DNA of 64,000 bases, taken from positions 457,147 to 521,146 of the forward strand of contig CAJNOI010000036.1 in NCBI GenBank assembly GCA_905250115.1. Reading direction: 5' to 3'. This document shows, piece by piece, positions 23,122 to 34,131 of the stretch. Position 1 is the first letter of the stretch. Every line of letters begins with the position of its first letter. The translations under genes and the position numbers were made by a program. The notes beneath the pieces were generated by a model. It saw nothing but the letters and a program-made list of their open reading frames with translations, ran no database searches and had not been told where the DNA came from. This DNA comes from Adineta steineri (taxonomy: Eukaryota > Rotifera > Eurotatoria > Adinetida > Adinetidae).

Positions 23122-23422
23122 TGGATGTGGAGATAATATCCTTTATTTATATAACAGTTTCCTTTCCAGCATTATATGGAAGAAAACGTGATCGAGCAAT
23201 ACTATCAAATTTAATAATACAACTTGATGATTGTTTTTTTCATAATAGATACAGTATGTTTAATTATTAAAGTATAATCATGAACATTTTTTATGCATTA
23301 TATCGAGTTGTAACCTTCGTATTCAATCTGTTCGTTAAACTATATTTTCATGAACTTTTTTAATGACTTTATCTACATTTATTTTATTAATATTACTTAC
23401 AATCACTTTCGCATCCTGTATA

Positions 23423-23485
23423 GGATGAGGGTGTGGGTGTTGTTAAGGCAGAAATAACATCCATACTCACGCCCACACCGTCAAG
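23423..23485. repeat. Foldback element 5
   Basis: GATGAGGGTGTGGGTGTTG arm and CACGCCCACACCGTCAAG arm. Confidence 0.65.
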
Positions 23486-24175
23486 ATGAAAAACAAAATT
23501 AGTCCTGTGCCGAATAATCCACATGTACTGCTTGTCTTTCAAGTTAAATATACAAACAAGACAATGATACTTTCTATCATAAAAAATAACAAGAACAGTA
23601 CATTAATGATTCTAAAGATTCGTAATCCAAAACGACTCGTTATTATCATTCTTTAGAGAGATCTTCTTTATATACTTTAAATCTATTGAAGCTGTACAAT
23701 CGTAACGAGTCAGTTTCAATTCGACCATAAGGTACACACATTTTTTTTCTATCAAATAATCTGTCAGATATTTGATGACCCTTTGTTTTTTAATAAATAA
23801 CAAGGTTTCGTAGAAAACATCGGATAGTTTCACAAACGATAATCTTAATTTGAATTCTTTTGATCAAAATAAATTAGTAAAGAAAATAAGATGTCTCCTT
23901 AGCTCCTCTCATATACATCTGTTTTATGGAGATTGTCAACAATTCTATCATAGAACTGAAGCTTCCATCATTGAACTTCTAATACAACAGTAATAGTGTT
24001 TATCTACGACATGAGTTTTTAGCAACGATTGTTCTGTCTGAACAGACGTATGTATATGATAAAGTCTTTAGCAAGTTTAAATAAGATTTTCTTTTTGATA
24101 TGTCACGTATTTCTAGTGATTTGCAAACTCATCATATATTAATATTATACTTTTGGAACAGAAGTGCACGATCTG

Positions 24176-24236
24176 CTTCTGGGTGTGAGTGTGATCTTTT
24201 GAGTTAATCGACACTCACCCACATCTACATTCGCAA
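24176..24236. repeat. Foldback element 6
   Basis: CTGGGTGTGAGTGTGA arm and ACACTCACCCACATC arm, with about 20 nt between. Confidence 0.6.
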
Positions 24237-24818
24237 GAGAGCCTGCCCAAACCTAAAGAAGATAGAGACATGATCGAGACCTTTCCTGTCAATTTCATTT
24301 TTTATACGTTTGTTAATGACAAATGCACTTTTTTTTGCAAGTTTATCTTTGTTATCTACATAATGGTTACATACAAGCTTTCAGTCAACAGAATACAGCA
24401 AGAAAAATGATAAAAACTAGTTTGAACATTTTTTTTTTAATTTTATGTCTTAAATTCGCGATGACGAATTATGTTATCAAATCGTGTAATTTAGTCAGAA
24501 TTTACCTATATAAATACTTTTTTTTACTTGGGATTCTCCAATAACAAACATGACTCACACGTTTTTTCTTCGTCACCGTAAACAAAATACTTATTTTTCG
24601 CAAGCTACTTCCAGAGTTAGTCAACCATGACAATATTTCATCACGTATTATTTCGTTCTCCATGTGCTGTTTTTCATAGTAACATCATAAAAAGCTAAAT
24701 AGAGAGAAAAAACATTTCGAAAGGAAGTAGACACCTATAAAGAGAATCGTTTTTGATCATTACTTCACTAGTAAATCTAACACAGTAACTCCAATTCAAA
24801 TCATTTACATAGTAAACA

Positions 24819-27107
24819 ATGGGCAAAGGACAATCAAAAGCAAATGCACCAACAGTTCCAACAAGTACAGAAGGTCGTCGACGTCTCAATACCCAACAGA
24901 TGCAAAATGTTCTCCTAATCTGGTTAGACAACAATATTGACGGAAACAATGATGATTGCCAAAATACAATCACAAAACTGCGATGTATTGTGAATGATAT
25001 TAGTACATTTATAGATGACGATCAATGTTTCGAATTTATTCAAACAGTTGTCGACAAAAAAGTCTGTATGATCATATCTGGATCACTTGGACAACATCTT
25101 GTTCCTCGTGTGCACAATATGACTCAAGTTGATTCTATTTTTATTTTTTGTGGCAATAAGAAATATCATGAACAATGGACTAAGGATTGGCCCAAAATAA
25201 AGGGTGTCTTCACAGATATTACACCCATCTGTGAAGCACTCAAAGACGCTGCTCATCAATGTGAGCAGAACGCTATTCCTATGAGTTTCGTGGGAACAAA
25301 TAAAAAGTTGGATCAATTAGATCCTTCTTTTATGTACACTCAAATCCTCAAAGAAATTATATTAACCATCACATTCAACCAGAAGCACATCCAAGATTAT
25401 TTTGATTACTGTCGTGGTGCTTTTGTCGACAATGAAGAAGAAATAGTTAATATTAAACGCTTAGAAGGTGAATACCACAAGAAAACACCAATTTATTGGT
25501 ATAGTTGTCAAATGTTTTTGTATCCCATGCTCAATCGTGCGTTACGATTGATGGATGGTGATATCATTACACATATGGGCTTCTTCATTGGTGATTTACA
25601 TCGACAGATTGAACAACTGTACCAGAAACAATATACTGGTACAACTGTTGCTAAAACCTTCACTGTTTATCGTGGTCAAGGTTTATCTGCAAGAGATTTT
25701 GAACAAATGAGCAAAACTAAAGGTGGTCTTATTTCATTCAATAATTTCTTATCTACCAGCACGGTTCGCAATATTTCACTATGCTTTGCTCAAAATGCTG
25801 CAAGAAATCCAGACCAAGTGGGTGTACTTTTTATTATGAAAGTTAATCCTGCTCAATCAACAATACCATTTGCTTCCATTGCTGGTATTAGCAAGTTCCA
25901 AGGAGAAGAAGAAGTCTTATTCTCGATGCATAGCGTTTTTCGTATCCAGGATATAAAACAGATGGGTGGAAATAATCGTTTATATGAAGTTAATTTGACA
26001 CTGACTGCTGATAATGATCCAGAACTAAGCAGACTTACTGATTATATTCGAAAAGAGAGTTATCCAGATTCTGAAGGATGGTACAGACTGGGTTTGGTAC
26101 TACATAAAATGGGTCAATTTAACAAAGCTGAAGATATTTATCAAGTTTTACTGGATCAAACAAAGGATGATAAAGACAAGGCACCTAAGTATCATCAACT
26201 CGGTTCGATTACAATGGATCAAGGAAAATATGAAGAAGCACTTACATACTATGAACAATCACTTTCTATCAATCAAAAAACTCTTCCTCCCAATCATCCT
26301 GATTTAGCTTCTTCCTACGTGGGTATCGCCTTGGTGTATTGCAGCATAGGTGATTATCCGAAAGCACTTTCATCTCATGAAAAAGCCCTTAAAATCAAAC
26401 AAGAATCACTTCCTCCCAATCATCCTGATTTGGCTGCTTCCTACAACAACATTGGTGGAGTGCATTACAATATGGGTAATTATCCAGAAGCACTTTCATC
26501 TCATGAAAAAGCCCTTGAAATTCAACAACAATCACTTCCTCCCAATCATCCTGATTTTGCTTCTTCCTACAACAACATTGGTTTAGTCCATGACAACATG
26601 GATAATTATCCAAAAGCACTTTCATTTCATGAAAAAGCCCTTGAAATTCGGCAACAATCACTTCCTCCCAATCATCCTGATTTCGCTACTTCCTACAACA
26701 ACATTGGTGAAGTGCATAACCACGCGAGTAATTATCCAAAAGCGCTTTCTTATTTTGAAAAAGCCCTTGAAATTCTACAACAATCATTTCCTCACAATCA
26801 TCCTGATTTGGCTTATCCTTACAACAACATTGGTTTAGTGCATGATAACATGGGTAATTATCTGAAAGCACTTTCTTATTTTGAAAAAGCCCTTGAAATC
26901 AAACAAGAATCACTTCCTCCCAATCATCCTAATTTGGCTATATCCTATGGAGACATGGGTTATGTGTATAACAAGATGGGTCAATACTCAAAAGCGCTTT
27001 CATTCTATCAACGTGCTGTAGATATTGCACAAACATCACTACCATCAAACCACTCGCAGCTTCAATGGTATAGAAACAATTTGGAAGACGTGAAAAAGAA
27101 ATTATAA
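24819..27107 (+). CDS. NAD:arginine ADP-ribosyltransferase fused to kinesin-light-chain-type TPR repeats
   Basis: Intronless, 762 aa. Domains in order: an N-terminal MGKGQS that fits the N-myristoylation pattern; a module at about 25-150 (MIISGSLGQHL, SIFIFCG) shared with the genes at 14543 and 15592; an ART domain at about 200-400; then eight or so TPRs at about 405-755. The ART triad is intact: Arg285 in VYRGQG, Ser312-Thr-Ser in FLSTST, and Glu363/Glu365 in FQGEEEV. This is the R-S-E set of arginine-specific mono-ADP-ribosyltransferases. The TPRs are about 42 residues each (SLPPNHPDLA..YNNIG..H.NMGNYPKALS), and their 126-bp units are nearly identical, so they expanded recently. It likely modifies a partner bound by the TPRs, perhaps at a membrane (inference). 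Confidence 0.9.
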   Translation: MGKGQSKANAPTVPTSTEGRRRLNTQQMQNVLLIWLDNNIDGNNDDCQNTITKLRCIVNDISTFIDDDQCFEFIQTVVDKKVCMIISGSLGQHLVPRVHNMTQVDSIFIFCGNKKYHEQWTKDWPKIKGVFTDITPICEALKDAAHQCEQNAIPMSFVGTNKKLDQLDPSFMYTQILKEIILTITFNQKHIQDYFDYCRGAFVDNEEEIVNIKRLEGEYHKKTPIYWYSCQMFLYPMLNRALRLMDGDIITHMGFFIGDLHRQIEQLYQKQYTGTTVAKTFTVYRGQGLSARDFEQMSKTKGGLISFNNFLSTSTVRNISLCFAQNAARNPDQVGVLFIMKVNPAQSTIPFASIAGISKFQGEEEVLFSMHSVFRIQDIKQMGGNNRLYEVNLTLTADNDPELSRLTDYIRKESYPDSEGWYRLGLVLHKMGQFNKAEDIYQVLLDQTKDDKDKAPKYHQLGSITMDQGKYEEALTYYEQSLSINQKTLPPNHPDLASSYVGIALVYCSIGDYPKALSSHEKALKIKQESLPPNHPDLAASYNNIGGVHYNMGNYPEALSSHEKALEIQQQSLPPNHPDFASSYNNIGLVHDNMDNYPKALSFHEKALEIRQQSLPPNHPDFATSYNNIGEVHNHASNYPKALSYFEKALEILQQSFPHNHPDLAYPYNNIGLVHDNMGNYLKALSYFEKALEIKQESLPPNHPNLAISYGDMGYVYNKMGQYSKALSFYQRAVDIAQTSLPSNHSQLQWYRNNLEDVKKKL
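26229..27000 (+). repeat. 126-bp tandem repeats encoding TPR units
   Basis: About six head-to-tail copies sharing runs such as CTTCCTCCCAATCATCCTGA and GAAAAAGCCCTTGAAAT. Frame is kept throughout. Overlapping ORFs in other frames of both strands arise from this repetition. Confidence 0.9.
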
Positions 27108-27438
27108 TTTATTTTTGACTTTATTGTGAAAATAAACATGTATTGTAGAAAAAGATCTTGACGATATATAGTTATTGTGTCTAAACAAGGTAGAGTTCCT
27201 CTGTGTTGGGCAAGAAAGAGAACGGCCACCCAGCAGGTTATTTAAAGTAAAGAAGAGAGAGAAAAAGAACTGTATTTATTCAATACTATGAATTATTCTT
27301 TCTATTCCAACAAAAAGAATAATTCATATGCAATGAATAAATAATCGAAAGATAGAAAAATAAATGATTTTCGTAGATAGTAACATACCATGGAACAGAT
27401 CAGTATGTTAATATGAATAGAAAACACTTCTCAATTCA

Positions 27439-27490
27439 ACTTGAGTGTGAGTGTGGATGTTATATTTCAGAAACACCCACACCTATCCAG
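27439..27490. repeat. Foldback element 7
   Basis: CTTGAGTGTGAGTGTGGATGT-type left arm and AACACCCACACCTATCC right arm. Confidence 0.6.
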
Positions 27491-29426
27491 CTTCTCAATC
27501 TTTAAAATAAAATCTACTAGAGATGAGCAGGGAAAACCGTTAATCTATGCAACTGATTATATATAAATGTTGATAGTTGATTATCATTTGAGAGAAGTAA
27601 AGAATTAATTATAGAATCTGCATGATCAGATGTACAATCATCAAGACCTTCACAAGATAGTTCACCAATATGAATATATTACAAATTCTAAGTCATCTCT
27701 ACTCATTGATTAAATAATAACACAAGAGGGAGCAAATATGCGAATAAACCTAATTGACATATTATTCCATCGACTGCTCTTTTATAGATACTAGAACGTG
27801 CACCTAGTAGTGCAAGTGACCATTCTTTCAAGTATAGAAGTTCCCTAATCATGAAATCATGGAAAAACAGTTTTTAAAATAATTAAAGCCAGTTTCTTCA
27901 TTCAAAAAAAGACTTTTAATAGTTAAAATTTCGATTTTACTATCAGATCGATATTCGGCAATGTTTTTCGAACCTCCTCTACATTAGCGTTTATAGAAGT
28001 CATTTGGAAATTACTCGAAATGATATTATAAAAGTTGCAGTTGCTAGTCGACAATTGCCATCATTATTCATCTAGATCATGATATAATTGAAAAAGTATC
28101 ATTAGAATTTAGCTGCTGTAGTTATTGCATTAGTCATCAATACTTTGAATATTTTATCATAAACTCATAGTAACCATCTTATCTGGAATGTATAAAAATG
28201 TTGCAGTAAGTTCAAATTATATAAACCAACAAGTTAATGAGATCTTTTTTGCTTAAAATCAATAAGATAGTTTCAAGAAATATTGCAGAAACACTCTTTT
28301 ATTACTTATTAGGATCAACGGATTTAATTGGATCATATTATCAATTTTGATTATCCATCAAGTAGCGTTCACCGAAGCTCGATTCACTTGACTCTCAGCA
28401 GGAAATCAAATTGAATTTCTGCCTTATATAAAAACAAACATTTTCTAAAACTTTCATGTTTGACGAATGAATAATAAAGTTAAAAAATGCTTTAGTTTTA
28501 TTGAAGTCAATTTTATAAAACGTAGAATTTCACAAAAAACCACAGTGCATGGAGATCTCTTTAACATTGTATATCAAAATTGATTTTGAACTTTTAATCT
28601 ATATGCACTATAGCAAGACTATTAAACTGACAAACTTGTTCAAAATATTTTGCAATAATGCAACAACTAAACTTTTAATATGATCAAATTATAAAGCGCA
28701 TGTTTTTAAGCTTCTACTTCTGAGTCTTATTTTATTGAGTTATCATATAGGACGTTTCGATACATCGTCGTTTTTCTCAAACATGCACTAAAAACATTTG
28801 TCGATGATAATAAATGGCATGCCATATAAAAATAGGTGAACTTTTTTTTCAAAGCTTTATAGTACTATGTGCACGAACGTTTCGTTTTTTTGTTATTAAT
28901 ATTATTTTCATTTTCCTCTATATTAAAAGTAAAATTGGCATTGCCTCATTATTTTAATTTATTCAATAAAATATTATATGTTAAATATTATACTATTCAA
29001 ATAAAACGATAATAGCAAATAAAATTATATTATCAAAAATATGCCATAGTTATATGATTATTTGCGCCAATAAAATGGTCATTTTTGCCATGTTACCGAC
29101 AAAAATAATACATGTAAATAGATAATTCCCGTCTCTAGACCCTATCCTTTTCATTCTAGCGAAAATTCAATATTAAAGGGACAGAAATGATTGTTATTGA
29201 ATAAGATTTTTATTGAAAAAAAGCATTAGAAGATTATTATAAAATTTAAGTAAGGAAAATCTCATTGAAATTAAATGAAAATTGCGTTTCTTTGATCAAG
29301 TTGTAATATGTCTATGCATGTTTAATAAAATGGAGATAACTGATAATTTAATATGAATTTGATTAGTAAGAATTAAATGACACTATTATAATTTTAATAA
29401 GTGAAAGTAAATAATAGAATAATTAT

Positions 29427-29510
29427 CTTGAGGGTGGGTGAGTGTAAGTGTGGTTGTAGTTACCATAGATATGATACACCAACATCTACACCGGCACCTA
29501 CACTCTCAAG
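29427..29510. repeat. Foldback element 8
   Basis: Well-defined ends: CTTGAGGGTGGGTGAG on the left and CACCTACACTCTCAAG on the right. Confidence 0.7.
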
Positions 29511-31046
29511 TTTGAATTAATTCTAAACCTTCAAAGAAAATTAACTTATTCTTTTCGAAATAATTACATAACAAGTTAAAGTTAACATTGTTATTTATTC
29601 GAAATCATTTCTTATAGAGAAAATTATTTTTATTAATTAAATACAAAATTATCTAACAATTTTTAAGAGAAAATAAATTTATCAATGAAAAGAAACAAAA
29701 AATGAAAAGGACAGATAAATGTATTTAATTTATAATTCATTTCGTAACAAATATTAATATAAATTAGTAAATTTGAATTATTTTAAAATATTTATATGAT
29801 CGTTAAATATCATTTTTAATTTTATCTTTTGTTAAGAAATCTTAATAGAAATCGATTGATGAGATTTGTTTTATTTTTATGAGTATAATTAAATAATAAA
29901 CAGAAATCTCTCTCGACATTAAAATTCTTAAACTGAATTTATTAGATTATTGCCGTTTGTTTTGTTTGAAAATTCTTTCAATTAATTAAATTTTTAACTT
30001 TGTTTTATTTAGAAAATAAAATACATCTTTCATATCTCTACAAATCATTCTTCTTACAATAAAGAATATTCAGTAATATTCAAGTTAGAATTCATTCAGT
30101 ACAAGATGCATGAATAGTTAACCTAATACTCTTAGTATAATTTTCTAATCGAAATATAACTGTTATTCTGAAGATGTAAGATGTTATTTGTCGGTTAATG
30201 TACGTTACACATATCTGAAGAAATCTTTGTAATGATTTTATAATTGTCTCTTACAGATAATTAAAGAGTAAATCGCTTCTTAAATTTTTAGACCCAGACT
30301 CGATCGGATCAAGAATCTACTTAAGAAGCTTTCATCTCAGTAATTTTCTTTTGTAGATGAAAATCAGTTTGTGAATATTTTAAAATAAAGCAAAAAATAA
30401 AGTCAATGTCGGCAAGACAGTGAAATGTATTTTATAAATAAGACACTGTCGAGAACGATCTGATTTAAAGAAGTGAGACAAAGTTCGTATTGATTTTTCA
30501 ATTCTATTCACAAGTTCAAATATTTTCCTATCGCTACGACCTATTCAAAAATGAAACCTGTGTTCTGCAGTAAATGCTGGACTTCTCTCGGACAAGAGAG
30601 ACGCTAAATCATTGATAGAATAGTTTGTTAATTTTTTTTCCATGTGTAACACATAGTCTTGAATATTATTATGACAATTCAATAATGTTTTCGATATCTT
30701 CTTCAGTATGTCTCGTATATTTGCGCTCCTTTGTCCGACCCAGTTGTTTTAATCAAAATAGAGTCTCTCAAACAACTTTGATTCTGCTGCATTTTCAATT
30801 TTCGTTTGCTTGTGATAAATTCATTTATTTGTTGATAAGGACGGAGAAAAGAGGCGAACAAAAGTTACTTCTTATAAACTCAAACGAATACAAAGAACAA
30901 AGATAAACCACGTGTATATAAAGAATTTATTTTCATCTAACCCAGTCATTTTTATTCTTTTAATCATATTTTTCAAAGCATCTTATTGCACTTCGCTTCG
31001 TTTTCTAAGGTAAGTTAATGTTATTCGATCACGATTTTATCTTTAC

Positions 31047-31100
31047 ATGAGGGTGTGGGTATCTCTTAGTTCACACACTCACCCACATCCACACCCATCC
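31047..31100. repeat. Foldback element 9
   Basis: ATGAGGGTGTGGGTAT arm and ACTCACCCACATCCACACCC arm. Confidence 0.65.
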
Positions 31101-31434
31101 TATAGAGCAAAGGTGTTTTTTTTGTTAGTGACGATATTATCTCTTATTTTTGAAGAAAGTTGGAAAAAAAGAATTTGTTTTGCTCTTTATTCCCACCTTA
31201 CTTCGAAATATAAAGTGAGCGACACACAGGACAGAGTTTTATTATAAGTGATAGTAATAACTATAAAAAATAGCAAATGAAACTTGAGGAAAAAAGCGCA
31301 ATCCAAGTTTCCATGAATTTTCTGTGATACTTTAGGATTATTCAACATTCGCGAGCATTCTTCGAGATTCCATGAGATTCTTCAGTATTGTCCACTTTTT
31401 GTCTGAAATCGATGAGACTGTTGTAACTCCTAAA

Positions 31435-31485
31435 CTTAAGGGTAAGGTGTGAGTTTAAGATTACATTCACACTCACACCCTTAAG
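31435..31485. repeat. Foldback element 10
   Basis: CTTAAGGGTAAGGTGTGAGT and ACTCACACCCTTAAG, nearly a perfect inverted repeat with a loop of about 16 nt. Confidence 0.7.
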
Positions 31486-31919
31486 ATTGTATTCTAATAT
31501 CTGGTTTGTTTAACAATGTATATTCATATTCGATATTAGCGTTGTGAGATATTTGAATGTATATGGAGGTAGTTTGTTTTAAAGGCACAGTTTCTGTTCT
31601 ACAGATGTGATAACGTCTGAAGTATTTGTATACCTGTGTTGTCATCAACATGAGGCGAGAAATTATATTTTGCATGCACATACTTTCAAGATAAAAGATA
31701 CGTTAGTGGGTATTTTATTATATACATTGCTTGCGCTTTAGAGTGAAAATAACCAGATACGAGATAGAATTTAAAAAAGGTTTGAATACCGTCTCAAGTA
31801 TACAAGTTTAGTTTCTTATCGATTTTTTTTTAATGTAAAGTGCTATAAAATATCGTATTTATACGATAGAGTAACCGCTTAGCCTAGAACTTTTTAATTT
31901 ATTCTAAGTTTTCAGATAA

Positions 31920-33859
31920 ATGTCAAACTCACCGCTTGTCTGTTTGCCTGTTGAACTTCTGCATCGTATCTTTAATCATCTCGATGCGCACACCATTGTT
32001 GTTTCAATCCGTTCGGTTTGCAAACAACTTCATGCAGTTGTCAATTCCTATAATCGTTTTCAACTCCATTACAATTCAACTGACAACTCCACTTCAAAGA
32101 GATATCCTTCCTTTAAAATTGTTTCTCGTCTCGTTCAACCTTTCAACGTCACTTCACTTATATTCTATGGCTCCAATGACAGCCAATGGTACATCAATTT
32201 TTTTCTCTCAGACATTAACATTAGTCAATTCACTAGACTTCGTTCATTGACTCTCTATAAAGTCAACTGCAATCAAATGAACGAATTTTTTCTTAATGCT
32301 ACCATTAATTCTCTAGTTTCACTGACAGTCAATATGCGTGAGCGAGCGGACAATAATACAGCCTTATCAATCATCTTTCCAGTTGTCGTTCAAACCAATC
32401 TTCAAAAACTACGTTTAATTGATCTGGATTATATAACTAATCAAATAATGTGGCCTATCCAAAATACATTAGAACAACTGACAGTCAGAGATTGTTCTTA
32501 CCATCAATATTGTATCATTCTCTATAATTCACTCCGCTTAAAAACACTTGTTATTAGAAATTGTATTATGGACAATAATGATCAAACGGTTTCTTCGTCT
32601 ACACTTACGACATTTGATTCTACAGGTACAGAGTTAAATGTGCATCTTTCAAACATTATCTATTTCATCGCAGAGATAGCAGCTCTTTTCAAATACTTAA
32701 AGGTCGCTCGAGGTTCAAAGTCTCACCGAAAACGCCTTGGATAAAAGTTCCAGCCCCATAACAGTGTACCGCATCGTAACATGAACTCCGAAGCTATTAC
32801 AATAATGATACAGAGATAGATACAACTAATCGAACTAATTTGAGTCTTACAGGATCAAAACAAATGTAGGATAACTCATGCCAGTCTAATCTGATCGTTT
32901 CGATTAGGGATGGGATCGGTTCGGTACAATATGGTTCAATTATCTCTAAATTTCCATTAGTTTCGGTTCGATTAAAGTTTAAAAAAATTCGAATCAATAT
33001 AATCTTTGATTGAGACCACTACCACTAATGAGGGAACTATTCCAAGTGATACTCATCGTTTCAGCTTATGCTAGGCTCACAAAGAAATTTCATTGAAACT
33101 AGTACAACTTTTGACTATCTATTAAATTGTTTTACGAAAGAAAATTAAACACAACTTAAAGAAAGTTCGATTATCTGTGTCAACAACTTGTAAGGCTCAG
33201 TTTTTTAAAAATATGGTAGAAGATAGAAAATCAAAACGAAAGAACCAGCTATTTAAATATTATATACTTTATGCTTTGATTTAATAGTGTATCCGCAATT
33301 GGTTTCATTGACTATTGGTGACGGCCGAATGTCAACCCAACAACTTGAACGCCTTCTCTCATTAACACCATCACTTGGTCATCTGAAACTGGTTTCATCT
33401 AAATCCATACGTAATCCAATATTTGATGGTTCATATTGGGAACAATTCATTCAAGAGAAACTACTTCTACTGAGGCAATTTCAATTTTCTTTCACTTGTA
33501 TTAGCAAGAAATTGAATGACACCACTACCCCCGATTCACTTATCTTCCCATTTCAAAGTCCGTTCTGGCTCAACAACAAAAAATGGTTTGTTAATTGTGA
33601 TTATATTTTACGACAATCGAAAATTATCCTTTATACAACACCACGCTGCATAGAGGTTGATGCCATAACAAGATCTTCTGTATTTGAAGTATCATTAACA
33701 AACCCTCAATGTCGCTTACTTTTACATCAAAATTACAATATGATCTATAACATCGAAGGAGAAGTAAGTCTGACACAACTTTTTTATATAAGAATAGTCG
33801 TATGCGTTTCAGCGAAGGAAATCCATATTTATGGTATGTCTCACAATTTTATTTTATGA
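31920..33859 (+). CDS. F-box protein with leucine-rich C-terminal region; exon structure uncertain
   Basis: Begins MSNSPLVCLPVELLHRIFNHL, a clear F-box (L-P-x-E-L-L-x-x-I-F), followed by irregular leucine-rich segments. F-box proteins usually link substrates to an SCF ubiquitin ligase through Skp1. The first frame stops at 32744. A second frame after an acceptor at 33286-33287 (YPQLVSLTIGDG..QLERLLSLTP) continues the same protein type and lacks its own ATG. A donor after 32712 (GAG/GTTCAA) and the acceptor before 33288 join in phase, giving exons 31920-32712 and 33288-33763 around an intron of 575 bp, much longer than usual. A GTAAGT follows at 33764; the frame stays open to 33859. It may be interrupted by an insertion and degenerate, or run on into the LRR exons downstream. 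Confidence 0.6.
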
Positions 33860-34131
33860 GATATTTTTGTAGACCAGAAAATCTATTTTTAGAATCTAAC
33901 TTAAACATACGAAATATAGGCGTTTCGCCAGGGATACTTTCATTTTCACTCAAATAGCATAACCAAATTATATCATTTCAGTTGAACGAAAAAATACGTA
34001 TAGACCTTAATCGTATTTTACACAAGCTCATATAGGTGACGATCTATTGTGACGAGTTTCACTACCGATTTCATCTATGATTCTTCACTCCCCTTGCATT
34101 TTATGATGTATATTGTTATGTTTTCACATAG

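Larger units (their letters stand above)
23122..24818. other. Intergenic region
   Basis: Contains two foldback elements; no gene recognised. The last 100 bases are presumably the leader of the ART-TPR gene. Confidence 0.4.
27108..31919. other. Long intergenic region without recognised gene
   Basis: 4.8 kb, AT-rich. It carries four foldback elements (27439, 29427, 31047, 31435). Small ORFs at 30625 and 31047 lack protein character. An acceptor-like TTTTCAG lies four bases before the ATG of the next gene. Confidence 0.5.

Noticed and set aside
26350-26871. ORFs on both strands overlapping the TPR block
   Set aside because: They repeat with the 126-bp unit and are by-products of the TPR coding repeats.
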